Of a stretch of DNA of 64,000 nt, positions 1 through 11,265 are shown one piece after another. Made by a program: the position numbers and the translations under genes. Source of the stretch: Fusarium oxysporum f. sp. lycopersici 4287 (Eukaryota; Ascomycota; Sordariomycetes; Hypocreales; Nectriaceae); NCBI RefSeq assembly GCF_000149955.1, contig NC_030997.1, positions 434,001-498,000 on the forward strand. The letters are read 5' to 3'. The notes beneath the pieces are model-generated. The model saw only the letters and a list, made by a program, of their open reading frames with translations, ran no database searches and was not told where the DNA came from. Numbering within the stretch: position 1 is the first letter of the stretch; each line of letters opens with the position of its first letter.

Positions 1-142
1 TGTCATAGCTTGGCGGACCGTGGGAATCTTCAATCTCAGAATTCGCAACACCAGCAATCTCAACCTGACCAAAGAATTTAATCTAAATACCCAGCTCTTA
101 CAGAAGACATAAGCGAGAATAATACACCCGACGACATTCACA

Positions 143-376
143 ATGTGCTACATGTACTATTTGTCGACTCTCTGTTCGACCTGCAGGCATCCGTACAAGA
201 CTAGTTCAACCACTGACACTTGCGATAACTTACCAGAAATGGCTGAGTGGGGAGAATGCGACACAGGAGTTATGCAAATAGAACTAGAGGAGGAGGGAGG
301 AGAATGTGACAACTGCCGAGAGAAACGCGAGGAAGAAGAGAGAAAGGCAACGCTCGAAACCATACTGGAGGAGTAG
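143..376 (+). CDS. small CxxC protein, tandem paralogue 1
   Basis: A 77-residue intronless protein with no signal peptide. It starts M-C-x8-C-x2-C (Cys 2, 11, 14) and later has G-E-C-x2-C followed by a charged, probably helical Glu/Lys/Arg tail. The same spacing occurs in the two genes downstream (798-1058 and 1351-1608), so this is a tandem paralogue family. The paired CxxC motifs suggest metal (zinc) binding; that is inference. No known family is recognised. The conserved start spacing fixes the ATG at 143. Confidence 0.7.
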   Translation: MCYMYYLSTLCSTCRHPYKTSSTTDTCDNLPEMAEWGECDTGVMQIELEEEGGECDNCREKREEEERKATLETILEE

Positions 377-797
377 GTAGAATTGACATAGCTCGGGAGG
401 AAGGGTCTAAGAGTACAGTGAAAAAGATACCACGCCCAGTCGCCTTGAGATTCAGAAGCGTGGTCGTATATATATCAGAATGAGTAATATGAGCACCTTC
501 TAATCAGGCCTGGCGATGATTCATGAAAAGGTTAAGCCAACAATTAAACGTGAATGAAGGCTGTTGCTGATGAGTTCATCACTGTACGCAATGGACTGTA
601 CATCGCATCACTACTAGATTCAACGAGAAAGCATTTTAAAAAGAGTCGCCTTCGTCCCATTGACCGTTATCAATAGAAGTTCACCTGTTTAATTCCACCA
701 ATATCTGCTACAAATCATCTGCCCTAGACCATATACATCCTCACATCTCACACCACCACCGATAAAGTCATCGGAAAGGAAAGCTGTTCTTTACAAC
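377..797. other. intergenic, no gene seen
   Basis: Spacer between CxxC paralogues 1 and 2. No conserved open frame was seen. The last 100 bases are pyrimidine-rich with CA-rich tracts just before the ATG at 798, as in many fungal leaders. Confidence 0.5.
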
Positions 798-1058
798 ATG
801 TGTTCCCAAACCTTGATATCACTTCTTTGCAAAACCTGCGGAGTTAAATATTCATGCGAATTCGACGTAGAATTGTGCAGAACCGTCAAGAAAAAGTCTG
901 GTTGGGGACATTGTGGATTAGGCCGGCTTATGCCTGATCGAGAGGAGATTGGAGAAGGGGAATGCACCAAGTGCTTGAAAGAGATCAGAGAGCTTGAAGA
1001 AGAGCGGAAACTGCTGGATACTCTGTTAGTGGATGACGAAGATTTGTGGATTCAGTAG
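798..1058 (+). CDS. small CxxC protein, tandem paralogue 2
   Basis: An 86-residue intronless protein with the same framework as its two neighbours: M-C-x8-C-x2-C at the N-terminus, a central W-G-x-C, then G-E-C-x2-C and an acidic/basic helical tail. It has two extra cysteines (C20 and C27 region). No signal peptide or membrane segment. Function unknown; a small metal-binding or protein-interaction module is plausible. Conservation of cysteine spacing across three copies is the main evidence that it is a real gene. Confidence 0.7.
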   Translation: MCSQTLISLLCKTCGVKYSCEFDVELCRTVKKKSGWGHCGLGRLMPDREEIGEGECTKCLKEIRELEEERKLLDTLLVDDEDLWIQ

Positions 1059-1350
1059 ACCTTTCCGAAGCATCCCTAGACACAAAATCACATTCACTCA
1101 CAGATCTCACTGGAAGTGACAAAGGGTCCCTGCCTGTGTGTATCACCACGTTTGTCACTGGTCATGCATTGAATCACTAGTGAACGCCATAATGGCGGAC
1201 TACATAATCCCCCTCACAGCAACAAGAATAGAGATATCCTTCTACTCTCAAACTTCAACAAACTTACTACATCCCTATCTAGCATTTCAAGCTTCAAGTT
1301 CGCACCGCAATTCTCATTATTATTTACAACCGGCGAGACTTAGTATAACC

Positions 1351-1608
1351 ATGTGTCGTCTTGTTCGCACATCTATACAATGCATTTCATGCACTACAGA
1401 AACTTCACACCGAAATTTCCTAAACAGGTGCCGCGAGGTTAATGGGCACGGAAAGGAAGCAAAATGCTCAATTGGCATATGGAAGGATAGCGATACTGAA
1501 AAGGGCAACGTTGAATGCGATCCGTGTCGCATCAAGCGGGAGGAGAAGGAGCGGCGGGCAAGGCTTATCTACGGTAAGGAGGCGTGGTCATCAGGATCAG
1601 ATGCTTGA
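1351..1608 (+). CDS. small CxxC protein, tandem paralogue 3
   Basis: An 85-residue protein; the ATG at 1351 is chosen over an upstream in-frame ATG because it restores the family start M-C-x8-C-x2-C seen in the two preceding genes. It then has a cysteine near residue 27, a central cysteine and a V-E-C-x2-C motif followed by R-x-K-R-E-E-K-E-R, very like the tail of paralogue 1. No signal peptide. Function unknown. The array may continue left of the window or into the sequence gap downstream. Confidence 0.7.
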   Translation: MCRLVRTSIQCISCTTETSHRNFLNRCREVNGHGKEAKCSIGIWKDSDTEKGNVECDPCRIKREEKERRARLIYGKEAWSSGSDA

Positions 1609-2248
1609 CACACGATTTGTAGATGACAAATCCCTACCAAACAGTCTGTATTTATCTACTGCGATCGTCACGTACATGCTACTTGGTAGTTAGTGAACCT
1701 CTCTGGGGACATGAAAATTTAGGTAGTTTTACAGCAAATATTATGTGTCCTCTTGGCCATCGCGGTCATTGAATTCTTTTATTTCCTAGTTACTTATGCC
1801 ATGTCTTCTAGATGTCCTCTGGATCAGTAAGTGACACTGAAAACCTTCCAGANNNNNNNNNNNNNNNNNNNNNNNNNNNNNNNNNNNNNNNNNNNNNNNN
1901 NNNNNNNNNNNNNNNNNNNNNNNNNNNNNNNNNNNNNNNNNNNNNNNNNNNNNNNNNNNNNNNNNNNNNNNNNNNNNNNNNNNNNNNNNNNNNNNNNNNN
2001 NNNNNNNNNNNNNNNNNNNNNNNNNNNNNNNNNNNTATACGATCTATATAATTCTGATTATAATAACTATCATAGTTTTTTTGACTCTTTTTCAATAATC
2101 CCTGTTATTGTTCTGATGCCTCGCTTTCACCCTGTCTTGAAGACTACAGGGCCGAGGGTGCGAACCTCAGTTGAGCAGTCTCCGTACAGGTTGGAAACCA
2201 GCCTCATGCAAGGCTTGCAGTGTCATTGTTGGTATTCTTTACCAGTGT
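1609..2248. other. intergenic with assembly gap (N at 1853-2035)
   Basis: A run of 183 unknown bases interrupts this spacer, probably a repeat or AT-rich tract that did not assemble. Sequence either side is AT-rich and has no coding signal. The right part is the 3-prime flank of the phospholipase gene. Confidence 0.9.
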
Positions 2249-3723
2249 TTAGGGAACAGGAGGCCGGCCGTTACCGTATTGAGAAGAACAGTATGATGAA
2301 CCATCATAGACACCCTTGCTGTTGGTATGTGGTTGAGGAGCTTCAGGGAGGTTGGGAATACTGTAGTCAGGGTTCTTGAAGTCAAAGGCGTTGACGAGAT
2401 CAGCCATGTTCTCGCGACGCCAGGGAACCATTTCATCAGTGGTAACATCTCGACCTTTGGCAGCCTGCCACTTCTCAATGAAGGACACCTGAGAAGTGTG
2501 ATCACAATGCTCAGTGTAGACACCGCCCTTACGGGTGAAAGGTGAAATGATGTAGAAAGGAACGCGGAAGCCTGGGCCGGTGGCAGTGCGGCCGGCTGCG
2601 CCATAAGGATCATCAATCCATTCACCAGCCGTACCATCTGGAGAAGTGTAAGGGCTAACGTGATCGGCCCAGCCACCCGTCTCATCATATGAGACGATCA
2701 ACACGGACTTGGAGTATTTGGGGGAGTTGATAACAGCCTCAGCAACCTTTCGCTGAAGCCAAGAGCCATCGTGTGGGGAGTAGGGAGGATGTTCTGAGAG
2801 CTGCATGGGGCCAACGATGTATGAGACCTCAGGGAGAGTTCCGGCGGCGGCCTGAGCGTAGAAAGCGTCCAGTGACTGTCCTTTCATACCCTTGTTGTTC
2901 AAGTTAGATCCCTTCTTGGAATCCTGGAACTGCTCGAACCAAGCATAAGGGTTGTCGTCAAAGTTATCTGCGTCCTGGAAGACACTCCATGAGACACCAG
3001 CAGCCTCATACTTCTCAGCAGCTGTAGACCACTTGAGAGGGTAACAGTTGATACCGTTCTTGTCACAGCCAGGTGTCTCATTGTTGTCGATGTAAGGGTA
3101 TCCACCCTCATCCTTGGTCTGTGGTGAGCCAGGGACGTTGATGGATCCACTGATCCACATGACACGGTTGGGGTTGGTTGAAGCGATGACGGACTCTTGG
3201 TACATATCACCAACGGTCCACTCCTCAGCAAGAGCAAAGTGAACAGGGAGATCATCGCGCTTGTAGTAACCAATACTGTAGGGAGTGTTCTTGACTGCCC
3301 ACTGGTTGTTGGCACCATGGTTCCAAGCAGCTTGGTTGGCATCCCAGCCGTTGGACCCGGCACTCATGCACTGAGTAGCTTCAGGCCATGTTCCACCGAG
3401 GTAGTTGATGTACCAGGGTGTGATGTAATCAGTGTCCTTGCTCTGTTGAGGGGTGACTTGCTGTTTCCAGACAGGGATGCCGTTGTTGTACTGGACGTTT
3501 GGATCAGCAAAGCCACGAACTCCGGGCATAGTACCGAAGTAGTGATCAAAAGCACGGTTCTCTATCGACACATTAGATAGCTGGTATAAGAGACTCATTA
3601 AGGCATCTCACCTTGCATAAACAAGATGACATGGTCGATATCGGCCAGGCTCTCAGTCCTGGCCGTTTTCGAAGCCGCCAACAGAGCCGTTAGGGCCCAA
3701 CGAAGTCTCGGAGAGAAAATCAT
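2249..3723 (-). CDS. secreted phospholipase C (phosphoesterase family PF04185)
   Basis: Two exons, 3723-3612 and 3561-2249, giving about 474 residues; the intron is 3562-3611. The splice joins H-V-I-L-F-M-Q to E-N-R-A-F-D-H-Y-F-G-T, the hallmark N-terminal motif of the non-hemolytic phospholipase C / acid phosphatase superfamily. Later family motifs are Y-D-E-T-G-G-W-A-D-H and G-P-G-F-R-V-P. The family hydrolyses phospholipids such as phosphatidylcholine outside the cell. ATG at 3723 gives a signal peptide (MIFSPRLRWALTALLAAS); an upstream in-frame ATG at 3795 is possible but breaks the signal. Divergent from the multicopper oxidase. A role in phosphate scavenging or host membrane attack is inference. 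Confidence 0.88.
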
Positions 3724-4273
3724 GTCTGATAACCAAGGCCAATCCTTAACCAGCTGGTAAAACCAGAGGAGCCAAGACTCAAGACACTGCCACATCTTGG
3801 CAACTTATACGTCCCTCGTCCTTATCGGAAATAATCGTACGAAAAGCAGAATCGAAAAAAAAACGCTCGTCGACGGTGGAGTAGCGTAGCACCGCAAGAT
3901 CTGGTTCCAAAAGCGATGATCACAAGATTTTCCAACTCACACGTTTCAAATCATATCCATCTGATTAGCAAGAAGGAGATGATCATGCATCGGATGTAAA
4001 TTGCAACGTTGAATATCTTTCCCAAGTTGGGAGGTCTTGTTTTAATACTAACTAATTCGCTGACCGATGGTGCTGTTGGGTGGCGAGCCAATTAGCGTGC
4101 GAGGATTGATCTCGTGGGGGGATCTTGTGAGATCTGTGATCACAAGCGCTCGGGAATTTCTTATCGGGATGCGGATGTACGGCACGAAAATGGGATTTGA
4201 AACTCGCTCGCTTCCATCAAAAAAGAGCTTCGATCATGCGCTTTGAGAGTTTGGGTTGAAAGATGCAGTCAAA
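3724..4273. promoter_or_regulatory. divergent promoter region, phospholipase C / multicopper oxidase
   Basis: About 550 bases between two divergently transcribed starts. It holds several TGATCACAAG-like stretches (near 3917 and 4137) but I cannot assign a factor. No coding frame was seen. Confidence 0.4.
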
Positions 4274-6340
4274 ATGGTCGCTCACGATGAAGAAGCCGAT
4301 GCCTTGCTTGAGGAGTTTGAACTGCGAGAGGAGGTCAAGGTCCGAGATGATCGAACCCCGCCTTCAGTGTGTCGCACGTGCGGTTGGAGATGTATGACAG
4401 CTCTTATCGTGGTCGCACTACTATCGGCAATCGGGGTCGTAGTGGTATTGCATGGTCCGTTAAGCAACCAGTTGAGCGATGATGCTACCAGTCATCTTGG
4501 GTACCGACTCCATCCTCAGAGTCATGCATCACGTCCCCCAACAACACAATCTTTCAACTGGACTATTACAGCTGGGACCAGATCACCAGATGGAGTTGAG
4601 AAAAGAGTGTACCTTGTCAACAGTAAGGTCCTCGTCAAGTATGGTGCATACACTCACTGACTTTCGCAGATGAGTTTCCAGGACCCCTCATCGAGGCCCG
4701 GTCTGGTGACCGACTTGTGATTCATGTTCACAATGGCGTTCAAGATGAAGGTGTATCTCTTCATTGGCACGGCCTGCGCATGAAAGACCAGAACAGTGTG
4801 GACGGTGCTGTTGGGTTTACACAATGTCCTATCGCTCCCGGTAGAAGTTTCACGTACAACTTCACCATTGGCGCCGAAGAACATGGGACTTTCTGGTGGC
4901 ATTCCCATTCCGATGTTCAACGTGCCGACGGCCTATGGGGAGGTCTGATCGTACACTCACCAGATGAGATTGATTTGCAACGTGAAGAATACTTACTCAT
5001 GGTCGGCGACTGGTTTCACCAGAATCAAACGGAAGTACTACGCTGGTATGCTGATGCGAGTAGTCGAGGGAATGAACCAGTCCCAGATTCATTGTTGGTC
5101 AATGGTCAGGGACGCTTCAACTGCTCCATGGCTGTTCCTGCGAGACCAGTTGCTTGCTCTCAGGTCCAGTTTAGTGACCTCAAGCCCCTCATGATGTCTA
5201 GGGGCCAGAAGAAGGCCAGACTTAGAGTTGTCAACACAGGCTCCGTCGCAGGCCTTTCCCTAAGAGTTGGCGGAGCAATCATTCGACCAGTTCGCGTGGA
5301 TGGAGGCTTCGCTGTCAAAGCTGAAGCTACTGAAACAGTTGGTATTCTCTATCCTGGTGAGAGAGTTGACCTCGAGGTTGAGTGGAAGGGGAACCACGCG
5401 GGAGACCATCGGCTGACCGTTTATCTTGATGACGAGTGCGTTGCTATCTGTTTCACTATTGGTAGAGATGGGAGGCTAACCAGCTTGGCAGAAACTTTGG
5501 CTATTCCAACCCAGCACTTAACCCAACCCAAAGCTTCCCAATGTTCAGCTCAAGCACAAAGGAATCATCCAATGAACCTGTTCCTCAGGCTTTGGAACAA
5601 GATGAGATCCAAGTCCTTGACTCGCATAATCTCAAAGCCGCAACGAAGGTATCGGACCTCCCAGCAAAGGCAGAACAGACTATCCTGCTTTACGCTAAGG
5701 TTGAGAAGCTGGCGCACATGGACTATGCACCAGTCGGATTCATCAATCATACATCCTGGACGCCACAAACTCCACCTTTACTGGCTCAAAACCGGACTTC
5801 ATGGGACGAGAACCAACTCATCCCATTTATCGGGATATCAGACAGCAAACCGAAGAGAGTCGACATCGTCATCAACAACCTGGATGATGGTGCGCATCCG
5901 TTTCATCTTCATGGACATTCATTCTACGTTCTATCATCATACCGAAATCCAGGTCGTGGGAGCTGGGGCAGTTATAATCCGTACACAGACGAGGCGCCAC
6001 CGAACGGCTTGAATCTTGAGTTTCCGGTGCGAAGGGATACTGTGAGTGTACCACGGCGCGGTCATGTCGTGTTGGCGTTGGTGGCTGATAACCCGGGAAT
6101 ATGGGCGTTGCATTGCCACATGCTTGTTCACATGGCGCGGGGTATGGCGATGGGGTTACATGTTGGCGATATCGAGGATCCAGAGCATGTAGGCTCGGTA
6201 GATGTGCGGGCGGCGGAGTTATGTGAGTAATCAGTTGATTTTTTGGTAACAATCGTATGGGTTTTGAACATTTTACTCGCGACTGGATGATATCTTTTCC
6301 AGGTGTTGCGTGGCCTGCCAAGAAATGGCGATTAGCCTGA
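4274..6340 (+). CDS. membrane-anchored multicopper oxidase (laccase-like)
   Basis: Four exons, 4274-4622, 4670-5435, 5492-6222 and 6303-6340, give 627 residues. Copper ligands are all present: H-W-H-G near residues 148-151, W-H-S-H after it, H-P-F-H-L-H-G-H at about 507-514 and H-C-H-M-L-V-H-M-A-R-G-M at about 579-590, with methionine in the axial type-1 position. The enzyme would oxidise phenols or metal ions with reduction of O2 to water. Unusually, the N-terminus has no cleavable signal: a charged stretch of about 40 residues is followed by one hydrophobic segment (about 42-62), so it should be a type II membrane protein with the oxidase outside or in the lumen. Substrate (phenol, pigment precursor or Fe2+) cannot be told from sequence. 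Confidence 0.9.
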
Positions 6341-6813
6341 TATGGGCGCTATCCGAAGCCAAGACCCCCACTGTCGCAAGCCCCCAGTCACCAATTTTGT
6401 GAACAACAAGCTATAAATTGCATTTCAGTCTGGTTTTGCACTGTTTTTAAAACTATTGCCAGTAAGGAAGATCAGTGTTGATTCGAATGTTTATAAAAAC
6501 TGGCTTCATTGACTTTATAACCATTTTCCCTGGTGGCTCTATGCTTCAGTGCCACGATTCTAGACCCAAGGGATGTTCCCATTAAGGAAGCTCTGAGACC
6601 TTCGTAGGCCAATTGTGAGAGTTACACTCACATGGGTTCCCCCGGAGCAGTATTTAGTCCGTACTACCCTGCCAAACAAATCAGTCCACTCTCTCGCAAT
6701 CTTTAATCCCTCATATGTTTCCACCTGGCTGACGCTTTGATTCTCTTTTTTTCGCTTTCAGTTATTGCAACTGTAGATCTGTTTTGCCTTGTTTTTTTTA
6801 GTGGAAGCAAGCA
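6341..6813. other. intergenic, no gene seen
   Basis: Terminator side of the oxidase and promoter of the methyltransferase. Pyrimidine-rich runs (TTCTCTTTTTTTCGC, near 6741) precede the next start. Nothing else identified. Confidence 0.5.
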
Positions 6814-8322
6814 ATGTCTGAAACGCCTGAGCCAACACGCCAAGCGTCGGCTGCTCCCGAGGCCCCAGCGACTACTGAAGCGTCTCCAGCTCCTGCAACT
6901 ACCGAGTCAGCAGCCTCTCCACCCGCTGCCACGTCGGGTCCTATTCTTGACCCGCAGCATTGGGCGCAGGTCAATGAGGTGCGTAGATTAAGTTGACAGG
7001 ATGTGATTGAGATGCTTATTGGATACTACAGGAACAAGCACAAGCTGAGGCTGAGGGTGCGGGTGATGACAATGCAGATGCTGACTCAACCCTTGACCCG
7101 GACAACGCCTCATCGACTGCTTCCATCACCTCAAGCATTCTGGAATACAGAACTATTCATGGTCGCACCTATCACAGCGAGCAGGGAAATGCTCAATATT
7201 GGTATGTTGACATAACCTCAATTGGACCTTTACATGTTTCTGACTTTTTTAAAGGGCCTCCAACGACGAGCAGCAAAATGATTTGATGGATCTCACGTAA
7301 GTTCACTGTACAAGCCGATGGCTAAGCACTAACATGCCATCAGTCACCATATTCTTACCCTTGGTCTTGGAGATAAACTTCACCTGGCTCCTCTCAAAGA
7401 AGAGAAGCTTCATGTAAGTTCCTCATTCGTGCCTCTTCCATTCGATACTAACCTGCTACATAGCAAGCTATTGATATCGGTACCGGTACCGGTATCTGGG
7501 CTATGTAAGTTGCGCCCTTCAACCCACTGAATCATCTAACAGATAGTTAGTGATTTCGCCGACCAATACCCTGGCGCTGAGATCATCGGGACCGACCTCT
7601 CACCCATCCAGCCCTCTTGGGTTCCTCCCAACGTCCAATTGTTCGTGCCATCTGCCTTCCCCATAGCCCCGCTAACCGAAGTCCAGTGAGATTGAAGACT
7701 GTACCCGTGAATGGACTTTCAAGTCTGACTTCGCCGATTACATCCACGTGAGATGGCTGATGGGCAGCGTACGAGACTGGGACGCCTTCTTCTCCGAAGC
7801 CTACAGAGTCTGCAAACCCGGCGCCTGGATTGAAAGCCACGAAGCTTCCTGCAACGTAAGCAGTGATGATGGTACTGTCGCCCCTAACTCTGCTATGGGC
7901 CACTGGGGTGAATTCTTCAAAGAGGGCGGTAAGAAGATTGGTACAAGCTTCAGTGTCGTTGAGGACGGTACTCAGCGCAAGGCTATGGAAAAGGCCGGTT
8001 TTATCAACATCCAGGAATTCGACTTCAGAGTGAGTTATGCCTCCGCGCTTTTGAGTTAGGATGCTAACGGATGTGACAGAACCCTGTTGGCACCTGGCCC
8101 AAGGACCCTGTTGAGAAGCGCATGGGTGCCTATTCTAAGTATGGTCTCGAGACAGATAGCGAGGGCTTTATTCTCTTTATGGCGCATACACTTGGATGGA
8201 CGAGAGAGGAGATTCTTGTTTACATCGCCCAGTTCCGAAGAGAGATTCGCTCTGGAAAGCATCACGGATACTTTGCTCAAAAGGTTGTTTGGGGGCAGAA
8301 GCCCGAAACTACAGCTGCCTAG
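6814..8322 (+). CDS. LaeA-like SAM-dependent methyltransferase
   Basis: Eight exons (6814-6978, 7032-7201, 7255-7296, 7344-7413, 7464-7504, 7551-7640, 7687-8029, 8080-8322) give 387 residues with every junction in phase. A Pro/Ala/Thr-rich N-terminus of about 50 residues precedes the core. Motif I is [15 protein letters not shown], followed by [15 protein letters not shown] and the W-L-M-G-S-V-R-D-W stretch, the layout of the LaeA/UMTA family of nuclear or cytosolic methyltransferases. Some members regulate secondary metabolism and development, but most paralogues are uncharacterised. Seven introns is a high count for the window. No metabolite cluster lies beside it. Confidence 0.88.
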
Positions 8323-9291
8323 GCGGCGTGGACACCAAGCCTTCTCACGATGCCTAAAAGACAATTATGACTATCAAAATGACAACACTTATATATATAA
8401 AAGAAATTCAATCTTGAGCTGCCGTTTTTCATATGAGATCTTTAGCACGTACGTCCCAATTCTAACGCGACTCCACGAGCCAGTAGGGTTTATGATGGAT
8501 CTTAGCTACCTACCCTGAAGAGGTCTGTTTTACGTGACATCACATGTCCACCGTAGCTGTAGAGCGTTGTTGTAGTTGAGTGTTTGTCAAAACTGGGAAA
8601 ATATTAGTGTAAAGCAGAGTTAGAATTACCACGAAGAAATTGCTGCCAAGTTGTGAGTTAAGCGGGCTAATAGGCTTGACATTTTGAAGCGGATCATTCT
8701 GCCTTTTCGCTCGCATGGTCCTGGCTATCTACCTTATTAAGGGAAGATTTCCGCATATTCATCCGCACCTCTCACAATCGTATTCTCGCTACCAAATGCT
8801 CCGAAGCCCAAGATTTCCTATTCTAGCACGTCCAATGCCGAGGATCCTTCACGCTACTCAGACTCGTGATAGCCACCCCGCATCTCTGACCAGGAATTTG
8901 CGGGGTCGGGGATGCCGGAGCCGGAGCGCACAGGGCACTCTGGAGTCGCATCGACGCTGGATGTTTATTATGCGGGGGAGACAAAGCATCTGAATAGCGT
9001 CAAGATCGACAGCTTGTTTCCCTGGATTGGGGGAATATCTGTCTTCCCCAGCTTTTCGGCGGTTGTAACCCCTGTTGCTCGTACCATTAGTTCAGGAGGA
9101 CATACGTCAGGTGTTGCTGCGCGTCTAATTCAAGATGAAAACTGCCAAGGCGCTCGGTCCGCTCCGGAGCGTCGGTGTTTTTGAGTTTAATTTGGTGTCG
9201 TATTGGAAAAGTATAAGGTCTCAGAGATTCTCATGCAAGTTCGTTCCTTCGAATCAGGATCAAATTCCCAGCTTCGTCATCTTTCTCCACC
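8323..9291. promoter_or_regulatory. intergenic region with candidate CreA sites upstream of GH5
   Basis: No convincing gene. GC-rich segment 8870-9000 contains GCGGGG at 8900-8905 and 8972-8977, matching the SYGGRG consensus for the carbon-catabolite repressor CreA/CRE1. This would fit glucose repression of the downstream glycosidase gene; that is inference from motif matching only. Confidence 0.35.
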
Positions 9292-10659
9292 ATGAAGCTT
9301 TTCGTCAGCCCTCTCCTGGCACTCAGCTGCCTCATCGGCAACGCCGTAGCAGCATGGCCCAACGGGCCTTTCAAAACAGAGGGTCGCTGGATCGTCAACG
9401 CCAATGGTGACAAGATCAGCCTCGCTGGGGCCAACTGGCCCGGACACGGCGAAGTCATGGTCCCTGAAGGTCTGCAGTATCAATCCATCAAGGATGTTCT
9501 CTCCGATATTAAGAGCATTGGCATGAACGCTATCCGCCTCACCTTCGCCACTGAGCTTGTTGATCAGATCTATGCCAACAATGGTAAAGACGTTGATCTC
9601 AAGACTGCCTTTGAGGAAGGCCTTGGAAAAGAGAATGGTACAATTATTCTTCAAAAAGTGTTGAAGAACAACCCTTCTTTCACCGCTCAGACGACACGTC
9701 TTGAGGTAAGTTTAATTAACACTCTGCGAATAGAGGTAGTACTAACCAGTTGTCAGGTTTACGACGCCATTGCTGCTGAGTGTCTCCGTCAACAGATCTA
9801 CATTGACCTTGACAACCACATTTCCGAGGCTAAATGGTGTTGCGGCGGTACAGATGGCAACACTTGGTGGGGAGACACCCAGTTTAATGTCGACAACTGG
9901 GTTCGAGGTGGCAAATACATGGCAGCTCACGTATGTTCTTTCACTACTCCCCGTACCCAAGGTTTCAATACTGATTAAAACCAGAGCAAGAAATGGCCCG
10001 CCAAGATCACACAGTCTCTGCGTAACGAGCCCCGTGAACCTACAAACAACAATGCGCTCCGTGACAAGTCATACAACTGGAGTGATCTCTACAAGTACAT
10101 GCGCCAAGGTGCTGATGCAGTCCACGAGGCCGATCCCAAGGCAATCATCGTCATCTCTGGCATGAACTACGACACCTATGTTACTCCTCTCTACTCCGGC
10201 GAGAAGCTCCAGCCAGGAGGTGAAGTCTTCAACCGCGATGACTTTGTCGGCTACGGCAAGGACAAGCTTGTTCTTGAGATTCACAACTACGAGAACAAGG
10301 GAACTAGCTGCTCTTCCCTCCGCTATAACCTTTACAACAAGGGTTTCCAGGCCATGAACGAGAGCGATCCCAACGTCGCTGAGGTCTTCCCCGTCATGTT
10401 GACTGAGTTTGGTCAAGCTATGAACGGTGCTGATTATGATACCGCCAACACTTATGTGAGCTGCTTGTCAGAGTATCTGCCTGAGATCAAGGCTAGTTGG
10501 TTTATTTGGGTTATTGTTGGCCGTTATTATACTCGCCAGGGCATTCAGGAATTTGATGATTCCTGGGGAATGAAGAAGGCTGATTGGTCGGGATGGAAGA
10601 ACGATGACTACATTGCCAAATACCTCAAGCCTCAGATTGCGGGCACTTTGAAGAAGTAG
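9292..10659 (+). CDS. secreted GH5 family glycosidase (cellulase-like)
   Basis: Three exons, 9292-9705, 9757-9930 and 9985-10659, give 420 residues. A clear signal peptide (MKLFVSPLLALSCLIGNAVA) precedes a GH5 barrel. The acid/base glutamate is in L-R-N-E-P (about residue 211) and the nucleophile in M-L-T-E-F-G (about 337), both required GH5 positions. Aromatic residues in N-W-P-G-H-G and K-W-C-C-G-G-T-D-G-N-T-W-W line the predicted cleft. The enzyme should cut beta-linked glucans outside the cell; the exact substrate is not predictable. The last W-F-I-W-V-I-V-G-R-Y-Y segment carries the family's C-terminal barrel tryptophan. Confidence 0.9.
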
Positions 10660-11265
10660 ACAACCGTAACGGGAACGGTAGTTTTAGTACAATTTCAAAG
10701 TTTTAAGTTTGTTTCTTCATCTTTATCAAATACGCTGATCTGTCTTCACTCTGTTTAACAAAGACCCAGCGTCTTAGTCCAACTAAAAATAAGGGGCGCT
10801 GCTAGATAGCACTGGTAGGGCCTGAGATCAGCGATAGAAATATTAAAAGTAACTCAACCAACCTCGTTATTCTTATCACGCTGTACAGCCTTTTCTACGG
10901 CCAATCTCTTGGCTCACTCTGATAACCACAGCGCCTCAGGGGCCATCTGGAAGTAAGGAGGGATAAGATCTCTTATTTCGGTAGCTTCAATCTTCTGGTA
11001 CTGCTGTCCTTCGCAGAACGGCTTCACGGCCAAGCATACACCTCCAACATATCGCAGATACCTAAGATGGCAACCAGAGCTGGGTCATTTTTATTTCTTC
11101 TGAAGATGGGGATGGCTGGGTATTTCGCTCTCCGAAGAGCAGAAGGGACAACTTTTACTCACATAATTATGGCAACGGATTGAAGATGTTCGTGCGTAAG
11201 ATACTAACAAATGTTATCACTATCCTGTTCTCATAATCTATATTCAAAGCATTCGACTCCAGCCT
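10660..11265. other. intergenic with possible orphan terminal exon (10914-11064, minus)
   Basis: On the minus strand an acceptor-like CCATCTTAG is followed by about 50 codons ending in TGA at 10916-10914, containing K-P-F-C-E-G-Q-Q-Y-Q-K-I-E and ending P-E-A-L-W-L-S-E. It looks like the last exon of a gene whose remainder is absent, or chance. No family recognised. The rest of the spacer shows nothing. Confidence 0.25.

Noticed and set aside
5461..5491. A 30-nt intron inside the multicopper oxidase gene
   Set aside because: The 56-nt intron 5436-5491 with donor GTGCGT and CTAAC branch restores the frame and is of normal length.
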